Assembly (NCBI GenBank): GCA_947561585.1
Contig: CANNZV010001112.1
Location: forward strand, 43,334-107,333
Reading direction: 5' to 3'
Source of the DNA: Caprella mutica
Taxonomy: Eukaryota; Arthropoda; Malacostraca; Amphipoda; Caprellidae
DNA length: 64,000 bases
In this document: positions 12,195-24,050 of the stretch, piece after piece
How the letters are laid out: each line of letters opens with the position of its first letter
How positions within the stretch are numbered: the stretch's first letter is position 1
The notes under the pieces: generated by a model
Seen by the model: the letters and a program-made list of their open reading frames with translations, nothing else
What the model was told of the DNA's origin: nothing
Database searches by the model: none
Position numbers and translations under genes: made by a program

Positions 12195-12362
12195 CTGTAG
12201 TGTCCTGTACATCAATATTTCAATCATTGTACACAACAATATGCCATACAAATTAGTTATTTCAACAGCCCTATTAACCCATTTAACAGTTATTTGGCAT
12301 TGGCAGGTATCTTCAAACAGGGTGAATATGATAGTACTGAAGATATCGCTAAGAGACACTAC
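12195..12362 (-). CDS. Putative internal exon encoding a membrane-type segment
   Basis: On the minus strand a pyrimidine-rich tract ending TTTTCTCAG (12363) precedes, and CTACAG/GTATTC (12195) follows, a 168-nt segment open for exactly 56 codons with both borders in phase 0. The peptide begins VVSLSDIFSTIIFTLFEDTC and ends NLYGILLCTMIEILMYRTLQ, with two hydrophobic stretches consistent with a membrane protein. No flanking exon was found and the family is not recognised; an insect chemoreceptor-like protein is a possibility only. The plus strand also has an open frame here (to about 12380), which weakens the call. Confidence 0.35.
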
Positions 12363-13035
12363 CTGAGAAAACAATAAAAAATTCAACACGATGTAGACGT
12401 GGATATGTGAGCGAATAATAATTGAAAACTTTGCTCTAATTTTAACCCTATGTTTGTATCTTTACAGAATTGGTATTAATTGTTTAAGTTATAAATATAA
12501 ATGATTTGAACGTTAACTAATTAAAAGGTCTCCAAATACTCCTCCCTGCTTCTGTCTCCCTCTCCATTCTGAGTGAGTTATAAATGGTAATAATGTGTAT
12601 TAATGTTCTCTAGGTATATATAAATAAAACTCTTTTTAACATGTAATATTTTAATAAATACATGATTTACAATAGTTGAATAAAACTATATGATTGTAAT
12701 AGATTATTAATATTCTTCTTTTACAGAGGGTACCTATTTCCCTCGCACCTCGCATACTCATAAATTAATCAATTTTTTATCTCATATAAACAGAAATTAA
12801 AAAATAGTTATTCCAAATTAGTCTAAAAATGTTAAAATAGCTAAAAATTGAATATTTTCAAAATTCCTTATTTAAAGAATTATGCGACTATTAAAACTTA
12901 TTCTCGAAACTATAATATTGATGAAATCTCCATGAAACTTAATAGTTTAGCTACATATCTAATTACATTTCTTTGAAATATTGTGCAAGGTTATTATCTT
13001 TAATAATTTAGCTAATTTAAACTCTTCTATTTCAG

Positions 13036-13173
13036 AAACCATCACAAAACTCCTGAAGTGATTTCTTTGGATCTGCAGTGTGCCGTCATTTCAGAGCTTC
13101 TGTGTTCGTTGAGTGAACATTTCTCTGAAGTCCCTTGCATCTTCATAGAAGGAAATATGGAGTCCAAAGAAAA
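13036..13173 (+). CDS. Putative internal exon, family unknown
   Basis: An acceptor (CTTCTATTTCAG, ending 13035) and a donor (AAAA/GTAATT at 13174) bound a 138-nt segment whose base composition is clearly richer in G and C than its flanks. One frame is open throughout, starting NHHKTPEVISLDLQCAVISE and ending FIEGNMESKEK; it enters in phase 2 and leaves in phase 2. I cannot identify the protein. Possible downstream exons lie at 16419-16583 and 17896-18032 on the same strand, but their phases do not join cleanly. Confidence 0.45.
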
Positions 13174-13386
13174 GTAATTTATTTTTAGATAGATTTCAAG
13201 TCCCAATATTGCTGTAGAACTTATGCTTTACAGTTTACATTTTTTTTTGTGATAGTTTCTACTATTTAATTTTACATACCCTATAAACAATGTATATCGA
13301 TTCGATTTCTTTTCAATTGTTTGGATATCGAATAGATAGATGGTTCAATTGAATTGACAGACCGTTGTTTGTAGAGTATGGCCATA

Positions 13387-14008
13387 CAGCGAAACCTCGT
13401 AGTAGAACAGAGTTACGTTCCAAGTTTGTTTGGTCTAGTTAGAAACTCATTGTATTAGTTTCCTACTAGGACCAAAATCGTTTTCTTTAAAAGTAAAGCA
13501 GTAATTGTAATATTTCGATAGCTGTATTTGTTTATGATAACTTGAATGCCAAATTAATGGTGACTAACATACCAATTTTGAAAGAGAAACAAAATTAGAA
13601 ACAGTTTAAATTTTTTTGCTTCTATTAAAATGAATATAATATTTTTTCCAATCAAATTATCATTTTATGAAATTATAATAGTCTTCACTGTATCTAGTTT
13701 TCTATAACTTTTCACATCAATTTTTTTTAGCCCAGACTTTACCATCAAGTCTGAAACCAAATTCTCCCTCATGTTTTATCCTAAAAAAAAAAGAATAAAT
13801 ATATATAATACATTCTTCAAATTAGAGAATTATCTTTAAAACAGTATTGTAATTATTACTCCATGTAATATTCACACTAGAATTACTGTCAGGTGACAAA
13901 AACCGTGTTTTGTATAGAACGAGGCTTTTTCCAGTACAGTTTCAAAAGTATTTTGGTCTAATAGGAGGTTTGTCTACGAGGAGGCTGGTCTACTACGAGG
14001 TTTTGCTG
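13387..14008. mobile_element. pogo/Tigger-type short element
   Basis: The left end CAGCGAAACCTCGTAGTAGA (13387) matches, inverted, the right end TCTACTACGAGGTTTTGCTG (14008). Both are flanked by TA (13385-13386, 14009-14010). CAGNNRAACCTCG-type ends with TA duplications are characteristic of pogo/Tigger elements. No coding frame is present. Confidence 0.8.
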
Positions 14009-15477
14009 TACTATAGCTACTAGCTATAAGGAACTGAAACGGCACCTAGCTAGCTATAGCTATAAATTAGTTTTATGAATTACATAATTTATAAAGTAAT
14101 GAATGAATAGTTATGATATTTTCACTGAATAAAGAGTTGAGTCTTCATGCATGAATTATGTACAAAATTAATAGATTTTCTTCAATTGTCAAGGTGAGAA
14201 TATAATTAGAATTTAGATCTGGTCAAAAAGTAAGGAATTGATACTAGAAATGAGTGATCGTGTAAGAAACGGTCCTTATTTTGTAAATAGCTACTCCTTA
14301 TCCTCAATGACCTCCATGCATCATTGACCTCATTGAATCTAATTAAAGTAGCTCAAGTGGACAATTTTCCCCTTTAATTAATCTTATAGTAGCTAAAGCC
14401 TATAAATGGTTTTGTGCTTTTTTTCTGATTTCTCACTTTTACAATCTCGCCTATATTTTTTAATAGAGTTCAGAACTTCAGATTAAAAATCTCTGCCGAC
14501 CAGTATCTTGGCGATTTTTATCAAAATTCCATAAATCTTCTAACTTAATGGCTGGTGCATCGTCTTGTAGCTATAATAATTTGGGATTAGCAAGGGCTTT
14601 GACAAAGTTTTGATGCTACATGCTGCTTAAAAACCTCTTTGTAAGTTAAATGATTTATTTTTACCTGCAAAATGGCATTCATTATGTTACAGGACATATC
14701 TATCCTTCTCCATACAAAAACATTGCAACCACCCAACTTCTCACCTGTTTTGTGGCAAACCTAAATGTTTCTCTCGCAATTAAACTTTGATTCATCGCTA
14801 TTATAAATTACATTTCATCGAGTCACTCCAAACAAATGCCTGGTTACTGTGTTGCTTATGACCCTGTAGTTGATTGTAAAAACTTAAATTTATCAAAGAG
14901 GTTTTTTAGCTGTATTCTGCACCAAGCTTTCGTCAAATCCCTTTTTAATCCAAATTATCATGCAAGACGATGCACCAGACGCGAAGTTATGGACTTTAGT
15001 GAAGAAAGAATTGCCCTGATAAACTGACCAGCCTTTAAATCTGAAAATGTATTAAAAATTATATCAATGAGAACTCAGAAAATATATCAAGATCACTTGT
15101 AAGATATAGCTATTGACTGTAAGAGGAATCACAGATGATAACTATTTGGACTACTTTAATTAGATTCAATGGGGATTACGTCGTACAATTCATTGTCGTC
15201 GTTGCAAATAAGGGATTTTTTTGAAATAATCACTTTTTTTTTTTTAAATAGTTGCTTATTTCTAGTAGCTACCAGTTTCTTAATTTTTGACCAATTCCTA
15301 ATTTGCCTTTATTTTCATCTTGTAGCTAATTTTAGGAAAATGAATTTGTGAAATCTTCTAACTTTATATAGATATAACTAGCTACGTTATGCATCAAGGC
15401 CTAATTTTTCATATGAAAATTTAGCAATAATTTATTCATAAACTGATTTATATCAGTGCTGTGTCCGTTCTTCTTTA

Positions 15478-15696
15478 CATAGTAGAACTCCTTTATAATG
15501 AATAAGTTAAGATGTAGCCTCTATAATGAACCAATTTTCTTAAGTACCTATGACAGAAAATAGCATTTAGTTTTCTAAAACTGATGGTAATTCATCACAG
15601 ACTAAAGAAAATTTGTTCACTATTCAGAATACATCCTAACTCATTCACTATAGAGGAGTTCACTATATATGACTTCAGTATAGAGGAGCGCTACTG
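15478..15696. mobile_element. pogo-like short element, copy 1
   Basis: The left end CATAGTAGAACTCCTTTATA and the right end TATAGAGGAGCGCTACTG are imperfect inverted repeats flanked by TA. The consensus matches copy 2 at 15887. The interior contains further TTCACTATA motifs. Confidence 0.65.
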
Positions 15697-15886
15697 TATT
15701 ATTTAATGTTGCGATAATACCTAATTTTTCAGATAGCCTTTTTACTCTATCAAATATCTTTCTCAGAACTATTGTTTCTTTTCAATAGTTTTGTATAGCT
15801 AGCTATTTTAAAAAACCTAAATGTTATGGAAAACTTTGTTAAAATAAGTATTAATTAGCTAATAATCTGTAGAATATCTTGTCATA

Positions 15887-16283
15887 CAGTGGAACTCCTG
15901 TATAGTGAACCATCTTGTATAGTAGAACTCTGTATAGTGAACTTACATCTATATTCTATAGTGAACGCATTTAGTTTAGTCTGCCACAAATATTCAAGAG
16001 TTTTCTATGAAATCTATATAGTAAGTTAGTTATACTTCATGAAAGAGATCTACCAGTGCAACTCCTCTATAGTGATGTCATGTGTAGTGAACCATCCTAT
16101 TTTTTTTGTAGAGTTCTGAGAAATTAAAAACGTTGAATAATGAATTTATTTGAAAAAGAAAGAAAATATTTTTCGTTATCCGCCATGAAAAGTCCAGTTT
16201 TCTATTCATCTCTCATATCCTCTACAGTGAACTAAATCCTCTATAGTGTACTAGTTTAAGTTCACTATAGAGGAGTTCTACTG
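15887..16283. mobile_element. pogo-like short element, copy 2
   Basis: CAGTGGAACTCCTGTATAGT (15887) pairs with ACTATAGAGGAGTTCTACTG (16264-16283); TA flanks both ends. Several internal GTGAACC/GGTTCAC-type repeats of the end sequence suggest internal duplications of the terminus. Confidence 0.75.
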
Positions 16284-16418
16284 TATTGCTAATTCCTTAA
16301 ACAATAACAAATTCCTTTTTATTACCAATGAAATAGTTATAGTGGAACCCTTACTTAATCTTCTATGACCCCGCCATAAATTTTCTTTCCTGCACTTCCC
16401 CTATTTTTCTCATCTAGC

Positions 16419-16583
16419 TCTAATTATGATCAGAATTGTGGAACTGTTCAATAACTGTAAACTTACCCCCAGGTACCTCTCATCAACACGTACCTGTGAC
16501 ATGGTTGTGCCAACCATGCAGGAGTTCTGGATTGGTTGTCGTTGAAGCAACCCTCTCTGGTTGCAACCACCAACCGAATGAGG
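16419..16583 (+). CDS. Exon-like segment, frame uncertain
   Basis: A long pyrimidine tract (TTCTTTCCTGCACTTCCCC onward) ends CATCTAG at 16418, and GAATGAG/GTGAGA gives a strong donor at 16584. The segment is richer in G and C than its surroundings. One frame is open for 41 codons (reading RIVELFNNCKLTPRYLSS and then VVPTMQEFWIGCR) and then stops before the donor. If an internal acceptor (CTTACCCCCAG, about 16474) is used, it joins in phase to the 13036-13173 exon and ends as a terminal exon. I do not recognise the protein. Confidence 0.3.
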
Positions 16584-17150
16584 TGAGAAATTGAAGTTAA
16601 ATTTTGCCATTTGCTTTCATCAGAATAATTGCTATTTTAAAGAATTTCCAGATGAATATGTACTCTTCAGTTTTCAAATAATTAGTGAATTTTAAATAAT
16701 TAGAAGCTAATCTTCTTTAATTTTAAATAATTACTAATCTTCTCTAATTTTAAACAATAGCTAGCTACTAGCTTGAAATTTCCAAATTTAATTCCTAAAC
16801 TGCACAACCAATCTCCTCTTTTATTAGTAATGTTTGAGAAATGTGAATTTGGTGTAAAATAATACCACAACCAATTGTATTTATCAAAAAGTGTATTTGT
16901 TCATTTGGCTTGTAACTTTTTTGTACTTCAAATTCATCCGTTACTTCAGCTGACTGTTGAAACAGTAGTCATAATAAGAATCTTTACAACCAGTTAAAGT
17001 TGATTCTCAAGTTTCACCAATGTGTATTATACTTTTCCGTGAATTTGTGTAATATTATTATTTCCAAACTGGAAATTGCTAATTTTGCCTCGCCCCACGC
17101 TAGCTACTTTATTTTTCATAGGTAAATGCACTAGTTTACTTTTTTATTAC

Positions 17151-17317
17151 TAGGGTTGTGACAATATGCGTTTAAAATCATGGATCTTAAGAATATCATA
17201 GTCTAAACTAAATGGTATCGAATACTATATACCGCTGGTTTAGAACGATTGAATAATTCAAGCCGTCAATTATATTTTCAAGATCTTTGATTTTAAAAGC
17301 ATATTGTCACAACCCTA
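17151..17317. mobile_element. hAT-type MITE with perfect 8-bp target duplication
   Basis: The ends are TAGGGTTGTGACAATATGC and, inverted, GCATATTGTCACAACCCTA, flanked on both sides by TTTATTAC (17143-17150 and 17318-17325). A diverged relative lies at 59900-60070. It is 167 bp with no coding capacity. Confidence 0.9.
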
Positions 17318-17895
17318 TTTATTACTCATGTCCAATCCTCTTCTTTCCGATTTGAAATCTAGACTTTTTTATGTAGCTAATCTGCAATTTATTTTCCCAC
17401 GCCGTCATTAGCTAATTATCTTCAATTTAATAGCTAATTGATATATTCTGTAGGTAGGGTCAATTATCAGATATTTACTCTTCCTTTTAAGACACCTAGA
17501 GAGTTTTAGACCCTTTATAAGTCTTATTTATGCACAGTTTAGCCTTGGGTGAAGGATTTTTCAAACGATAGACCCTTCATCATATTTGTATGTTGTTTCC
17601 CACTCTTAGGATAACAAATTAACTAACATATACTTATTTTTCATACATTTTATTAGACATAAACATTCCCATCATCAATATTGATGTAAAGTGTGTTGAG
17701 ACACTCAAAATACATTGATTGTTAACAGAGAATAAACTTGTAGTTTATTCGATGAAATGCATTTTGGTAGCTATAAACCTTTGGGTTTTGATGATGCCAA
17801 TAAGAAATTTTCCATCTGGTAATTAATGAAGAAAGAATAATTCCTATAGCTACCTTATCTTGAATCATTATCAAAATTTTTCTTCTCTTACACAG

Positions 17896-18032
17896 AAAAG
17901 GTCTCTACTACCATCAACTTTACCAATTACAGTAAAAGAGGGAATAATGGAGAGAGCAGCACGCCGGACCTCGAAGACAGACTCAAAGCTACAGGAATGA
18001 CAGTCTGCCTACCTTTCAGTCTTGCTGATTAG
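17896..18032 (+). CDS. Putative terminal exon, family unknown
   Basis: An acceptor (TTTTCTTCTCTTACACAG, ending 17895) leads into a frame open for 44 codons, KVSTTINFTNYSKRGNNGES and then DRLKATGMTVCLPFSLAD, ending in TAG at 18030. Composition is richer in G and C than the flanks. It requires a phase-1 predecessor; the 13036-13173 exon would instead join it in a different frame that stops after 13 residues. It may be the last exon of an unseen plus-strand gene. Confidence 0.35.
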
Positions 18033-18181
18033 TTATCAAGGCGGGTGAATCAGACGGTAACAGATCCTGGACTGGAGTATGCTTACCTTTCCCTGGTTAC
18101 AAGCAGCATCCCGAAAAAGTTCACTAGAAGTGTATGGTGATTATGTGATTTTATTATATTAAACAATTCCATCAGCAAGTC

Positions 18182-18259
18182 TTATTTTTTGCCGAGCAGT
18201 TGATAGAAGACTTTTTTGACGTTTACTCTTCTCTGGATTGCTGCTACTGCTCTTCCTAT
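18182..18259 (-). CDS. Possible last exon of a minus-strand gene
   Basis: An acceptor (ATAATCTTTTCAG) precedes a segment open in two frames: one gives IGRAVAAIQRRVNVKKVFYQ then LLGKK and a stop at 18182, the other a serine- and lysine-rich peptide to about 18160. AATAAA follows closely on the same strand near 18150. A possible preceding 54-nt exon (NIPDKELCICLYFWNLVP, phase 0 at both ends, about 18776-18829) has AG and GT borders. Family unknown. Confidence 0.25.
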   Translation of the reverse strand: MGRAVAAIQRRVNVKKVFYQLLGKK

Positions 18260-18467
18260 CTGAAAAGATTATAAATGGTTACAATTTCTCATTTAATCAG
18301 CTACTTGCTTATTAAAGAACTAATTCTCAAATATATGTATCCAATTCTTCCATAATAGTTAGTAATATGTTTATATTACAATTATTTTTGAAAGGAGATA
18401 CCTACGTACGAAATTATAAGAAAAATATTTCTATAGCTACTGCAAGGCGTAGTAGTTATTTAATTAT

Positions 18468-18596
18468 AGGGTAAGCTCAGTGTACTACGAATAATGAGTT
18501 AAGTTAGGTCATTCAAAAACTTCTAATAAATTTCGGGTGTGAACATGACGTACATTAACACTCACTGTCCTTGTACGGTAATGTAGAACTTACCCT
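18468..18596. mobile_element. Short inverted-repeat element
   Basis: AGGGTAAGCTCAGTGTACTA at the left and GGTAATGTAGAACTTACCCT at the right form imperfect inverted ends of a 129-bp element. No clear target duplication was seen. Confidence 0.5.
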
Positions 18597-18879
18597 ATTC
18601 GCCATGAGCATTTAGCACCACATCATCGGCGGGGTTATTTTGCACGTCTGATTAGAGTCTCCGTTAGTATATAATCTAATTAATCTTTTAGTCAATATAG
18701 AACTCATAATTTCTTTCAAAAGGGTCTAGTAATTTTAATTATCTTTTAATTGAAGTCTGCTTGAAACCAACTTACTGGTACTAGGTTCCAGAAATATAAA
18801 CAGATGCACAGTTCCTTATCTGGAATATTCTGAAGACAGAAAAGAACATGGATGCGAAATGTCAACACTGGCTGTTTTC

Positions 18880-19271
18880 CCCCTCTTATCCATTCTGAGT
18901 GTCATCCCCCAAAGCGATTGAGTTGCCCATAGCATATTAACCGTTCAGAGAGTCTTAGATTTTCACTAGAAATTGGTTCCGTAGTGGATTCATAAAACCA
19001 AGGACACTTATGAATCCCCATATGGTGTTGATAGACTTTTCCGCATCTGTCAGTATGATCTTGAAGGACGTTTTCAGTTAACTATTCTGTAGAAATCTTC
19101 TTTCATATGATAGAGACCTTCCTCAAATAGGCTTCAGTAGGCAAGTTCAGCTGCAATGGCTCACACATGAAAGAAATCATTTTGGATCCCTATTTCAACA
19201 TTTCATGGAGACTATTAGACTACAGCTAATGGAAGAAAATGACGCTAAACAACACACTCATAGTAAATAAA
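18880..19271 (+). other. Degenerate coding-like stretch
   Basis: In shifting plus-strand frames the region reads YGVDRLFRICQYDLEGRFQ, then LPQIGFSRQVQLQWLTHERN and LQLMEENDAKQHTHSK with a stop at about 19271. Composition is richer in G and C than its surroundings. Two frame changes or missed introns are needed, so it is probably a decayed gene or element. I cannot name it. Confidence 0.25.
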
Positions 19272-20520
19272 TAGTGAAGTATGCTAAGTTTCGAATTCAT
19301 TGACTGTGAACTTGATCCATTCTTCAGAAACGATGTAAACAAATAACGTCACACAGGGTACTCTCAAATATTAAAAGCATTATTAATTGAATATTATAAG
19401 TGAATAGAGTGTAAAGCGTGATAAAAACTATTTTATGCAAGTTAATTTACATGAAAATGCACATTTAACTGAACAATAGCACATTTTTTATTTAAAAACC
19501 AAAGAAAAATATTCTGTGACGTCACTCATAATATTTTCGGATGTTCCAATATTGTACTTGGTATACTTCTCTATTTATTTACTATGAACACAGTAGTGTA
19601 AACATAGGTATAAAACATTACTTTTCGCAATCTATAATAATAATAATAATCTTTATTGAAAAAAAAACATCAAATTTACATAAAAACAACAAACATTCAC
19701 TACATTATTATTCCAAGCCTATACGAAGTATTAGTTACAAAAGTAACTAAACTTTTTAGGCACTATCTAATTAAAGCATTCGAATATAGTATAATATGAG
19801 AACATTAAAAAAAAGAATAGAAGTGAGAAAAGAGAAAAAAAATAATGATTCCTAGCATACTACAATAAATAAAAGTCCAAAAGGTATTGTTTATCTGCGA
19901 AGGTAATGAACCAACTAAAGCCCTGTAAATTTCTGGTAAATAGAGTTGTGGCAATATGGTGTGTAATTTCTCTCGCGATATGCAGCACATTATATGGCAA
20001 TCTGTGCTTTAGATTTAGGTTTCATAAAAATGCAAAAAGTCACCGGCATATTATTAGAATTATGCATATTATATGACTAATATATTAAATATAGATGGTA
20101 TTTTATTTACTCAAATTTAGATGCGGAATATGGAATTTTGTAAATCAGTTACTAAATTTTGTATTTTGTTTATTACTTTAGTCATACACAATCTTGTTAG
20201 ACCAGCGGTTCCCTATAAGTGTTATACATAAGACGTAAAACTTATGTAAATAGTAAATTGGTGAGTACCAACAGTGTCTCCAGTACTGCGAAGTTTCCAT
20301 ACCTTAGGTAGAAGTAGCTCTAGAGGATATAGATTAGACATTAATTTTCAGTTATTATTTTAGGAGTTTAAAAGTTGTCCCTACCCACTACGAGGTGATA
20401 GAAAAAGACAAAGAAGAAGGCCTCGTAAGAGAGGACATTGAAAATACGCTTCATAACCTGGGTAAACTACTCTGCTACCACAGGTAACCGTGTCTACCAA
20501 GCGCATGGATGGCAAAAATG

Positions 20521-20716
20521 GACACTCATGGATAAGAGACCTACACGGCCAGTCTCCTTAACCATGAATAAGAGACCTACACAGCCAGTCTCCTTAACCA
20601 TGGATAAGTGACCTACACAGCCAGTCTCCTTAACCATGGATAAGAGACCTACACAGCCAGTCTGCTTACCCATGGATAAGAGACCTACACAGCCAGTCTG
20701 CTTACCCATGGATAAG
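20521..20716. repeat. 36-bp tandem repeat, about 5.5 copies
   Basis: The unit is CATGGATAAGAGACCTACAC followed by AGCCAGTCTCCTTAAC, with small variants. It sits just upstream of a dispersed repeat. Open frames through it on both strands arise from the period being a multiple of three. Confidence 0.9.
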
Positions 20717-20819
20717 ATAAATCCTTTTGAAGAATTGGGCATTTTATTTATTATCTCAAAACGGGAGTCATTTCAGCAAATTAAATTTAATTTATCTAGC
20801 AGACTTAATGAGTTTTTAA

Positions 20820-21298
20820 TGTCTGGTTCGGAACCAAAATTCCTATCACCGACTTCAAAAAGGTATTAAAATATAAGGGACTGGAAGAAGCAGTCAGAAA
20901 GGAAAGTGGCTCCATGAAAAAAGCCATTCACCACTATCTGTGACTAAGCTCATTGATGCATAAAAGCTACTCCGTGAATACAGTCACTTACCAAGGAATG
21001 TGACGAAAAGGAACACTAACACCGGTGGCTAGACTTACGAATTGAAGAGGAAAAGGAAGGGGTTAGGTATACTAAATTAAGCCTACCTAACCCAAAATCT
21101 AAGACTTCTTAGTTTAGAAACATAATCCCAGGGGTAACCTAAATGTATAACTGAAAGTAGCGTTAAAAAATGATAAACTTAGAAGGAAGGAATAAAAAAG
21201 CAATACATATTCTAAATAGCAGCAGTTCGGGGCCCAAGGGACGCGACCCCCCTTCTCTTCCATTCACCACAGGCAGCTTTAGGATAGAGCCCCTGGGT
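20820..21298. repeat. Dispersed repeat family, copy 1
   Basis: It starts near GGTTCGGAACCAAAATTCC, contains GGGACTGGAAGAAGCAGTCA and ends AGGATAGAGCCCCTGGG. Copies with the same order of blocks lie at 38651-39133, 59191-59672 and, interrupted by a mariner element, 28428-29826. A further fragment follows at 21350-21470. The end block, read on the minus strand, resembles the 3' part of a LINE or SINE, but no coding frame supports a class. Confidence 0.7.
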
Positions 21299-21861
21299 TT
21301 TATACCTGACTTACAATATAAATTAGATTAGGGATTTTGAAAAACTGAGCAATCATAGAAAATGGCTCCATAAACAAAGTCACCTACCACCATGTTGAAA
21401 ACTACTCCTAACTCAAAATATTAAGCCTCGTAGTTGAAGAGCATAACCCTAGCGCTATCCTCTAAACACGCAATTATTTAGAACTGTTAATGAAACTAAG
21501 TAAAGGAATCCTCTACTAAACTATAAGGATAAAAACATTTACTTGCGAATGTGTTAAGACATTTTAACTGGAAATAGGGTCATGTTCACAAGTTATTAGA
21601 GTTGTGATTTAATCATATTTAACAAGATTTAACAATTCAAGTAACCTACACTATGAAATTAATAATCTAACGTCGACAACAATTAAAAACAATAGATATT
21701 AAATCCACAGAAGTGATTTAACATTAAAATATTAGCTAAATTATCACCTATAACTCTAATAGTGAAATTACGATAAAGTCAAATCAATAAAGAATAAAAA
21801 CTCTAAAGTTGATTTCAGATCACATGCCAGGCCTTTCAACAACAAACTAAAATGGCTAAAA

Positions 21862-22410
21862 TTAGATATTTTCTCTCATATAAAAGAATATACTAGAATA
21901 TAGAGGGCTCCGTTTCACTACTTTGAAAAAGTTTTCCCGTGAAGATTTTCTCATATTAAGCTCTATCAGATTGGACAACAGTTCTATTTCTTCCTCAGTC
22001 CTTTTAACCACTTTTGACCCTTCAACTAATACATTATCCAAACGATTCCTCATAAAAGCCAAAGTTTTCAGAACACTTCTGTCAAAGATTTCGGATTTAT
22101 CTCTGCCAAAATGAGCACACAGGTCGTTATAATGGTGAATCCAGTATTTCAAGATGGAGGGTTTGTCATGGTCGTGGCTGTCTACAGTGATGGCTTCTAT
22201 CAACTGCTCGACAGTATCGAAAGACTTTGATTGGGAGAAAAGATCCTGAAGAGTTTCGATAAATTCACATCTGTCCTCTAATGTCGTCTGGACAGTGAAC
22301 CCATATTGAAGCATTCCTTTCAAAGAGTTCAAATTTACCTCCCGAATGTTGAAGAGATAAGAAATTTGTAGATTGTTTACGATCATGAGAGTAGGTATGG
22401 CGAGAGACAT
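21862..22410 (-). CDS. Unrecognised single-exon gene, paralogue A
   Basis: The frame encodes 182 residues from the start shared with paralogue B (MSLAIPTLMIVNN), chosen because identity between the two begins at this ATG (AAGATGTCTCTCGCCATACC in both); an upstream in-frame ATG at 22419 is not shared. The protein is predicted soluble and mostly helical, with no signal peptide or membrane segment. Blocks shared with B are IREVNLNSLKG near residue 24, SKSFDTVEQLIEAI near 65, LAFMRNRLD near 120 and SRENFFKVVKRSPLYSSIFF at the C-terminus. Frame conservation with many amino-acid changes suggests both copies were under selection for coding. A TATAAATA lies about 110 bases upstream. I do not recognise the family; a fast-evolving insect-specific protein is a reasonable inference. 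Confidence 0.75.
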   Translation of the reverse strand: MSLAIPTLMIVNNLQISYLFNIREVNLNSLKGMLQYGFTVQTTLEDRCEFIETLQDLFSQSKSFDTVEQLIEAITVDSHDHDKPSILKYWIHHYNDLCAHFGRDKSEIFDRSVLKTLAFMRNRLDNVLVEGSKVVKRTEEEIELLSNLIELNMRKSSRENFFKVVKRSPLYSSIFFYMRENI

Positions 22411-22518
22411 CTTAATCATTTTGAGAAAATTTGTAAAAATTTAAAAACTTAAATTAAATGCAAATCTGAAACTAAAGAAATACACAGGATTAATATACAG
22501 AGGTTTGATTAGATTGCA

Positions 22519-22527
22519 ATATTTATA
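22519..22527 (-). promoter_or_regulatory. Likely TATA box of paralogue A
   Basis: TATAAATA on the minus strand, about 110 bases before the chosen ATG; a TATTTATATA sits at the equivalent place before paralogue B. Confidence 0.45.
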
Positions 22528-24050
22528 GCAGTGAGCTCATTTTTGGTAAAAGACAAATTGCTTTTTGCTGATAAAAAATTCAGCAGACCTATATATTGGG
22601 AAAAAGCTAAAATAACGTTTCTAAAGGTCAGAGTGGATCATATCCTATTTTCAAAGTATTTTTTTGAAAGTCTAGTAATAGTGTGTCTGCCCATCAAAAC
22701 AGTTAGGGCTGTTTAAATTACAGATCCACTGAAAATTCAAATTATCATATCGATTACATTAATAAATATTGCAGCTTTTAAATGTACAAGTAGGTATTTC
22801 ATAAATAGATTTTTACTTCATGTAGTTCAGGATTTACACGAATGTTAATGAAGTTCAGTCTCTAATAACAGATATTGGAATGAATTTTTAGAACAGTCAG
22901 ACACGAAAGTTCACCTTTTACCATATAGATACCATTAATTTAATATTAAAGGCACGAGACTAAAAGTTACAATCCTCAGTGATTGCTCAAAGAGTTAAAA
23001 TGCAAAACGTACCTAACAAACACTTAAGACTGGTCAGTAAAAATATAACTAACGTTACGAATAATCACTGTCATTATCTTCTAAAGCTAGAGAAATAGTT
23101 ACAAAAAATGAAATAGATTCAAAATTAAACTGCCTCATATAAATCTTCACCAAAATCACTAATCTATTTAACACTGCAATCTGCCGAAAAGTCTAAATCA
23201 AAAAGTAGAAAAAAGGGCAACACACAGTAGGTGGGATAGAACAAGTTAACTATACTTTCAATTTGCGTAGTGATTTATAAATATTTAACCGTATTTCAAA
23301 GCATTAAATTGAAAATATTTCAAAAAAATTCTGTATACTTACTTTCTCAACTCTCAATACAACTCTTATCATAAATAAAACTGAAACTTTGGAAGCATAG
23401 ACCATTCTTCCAATTTCGCTAAAAAAAAAAATTAAATACGGAAAACTAACCCTTGGTTTACAATCTCTAAATTTGTGCTTAAAGGTCCCCTCCAAGCAAA
23501 TATTTTTATTGCCTTATTCAACGAGGCTAATGTTTCTTATCATTTTGCTGCAAACTGCATCGAATTTGGTAGCATATTTTTAATTTTATATGCTTTAAGA
23601 TTTTTATATTCAAAACTTTACAAAATATATTTTACATCCGACTTAATTTAAGAAATTTTCCGCCTGAAGAAAAAGAATGTACACCATTTGTTTTGATTGT
23701 CAACTAGGTATATGTTTAATAAATCCATTTAATATTTGAGTAAAGGTATAAAATTGAATGAATTTATAATATAAACATTTATATACTTTAGGAAACAATA
23801 TCTAGAATAAAAGCCGAAAACACATGGTTTGTTTATAAAATTTAAATTTGTAATCAATACAAAGAGTGTACAATCTTCTTGAGCATCAGATTAGTGATAT
23901 GCTCAATTGTTGCTCACAGAGTATTAAAAAACTTTAAAAACAAATAAAATATTTACTGAACAGGATTGTATGAGGTTTGCAGAATAATGATCGTAGACCT
24001 TAGTTTTATGATATTATGTAATAAACTCATTTTTTTCCCGGAGCCTGGAG

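Noticed and set aside
14836..15027. A 63-codon frame beginning MPGYCVAY that recalls the start of THAP domains
   Set aside because: Only the first few residues fit; the second cysteine pair and the conserved proline and tryptophan positions cannot be found, so it is not supported as a THAP protein.
16410..16610. A 66-codon minus-strand frame
   Set aside because: The strong acceptor and donor in this stretch are on the plus strand; the minus frame has no splice or start support.
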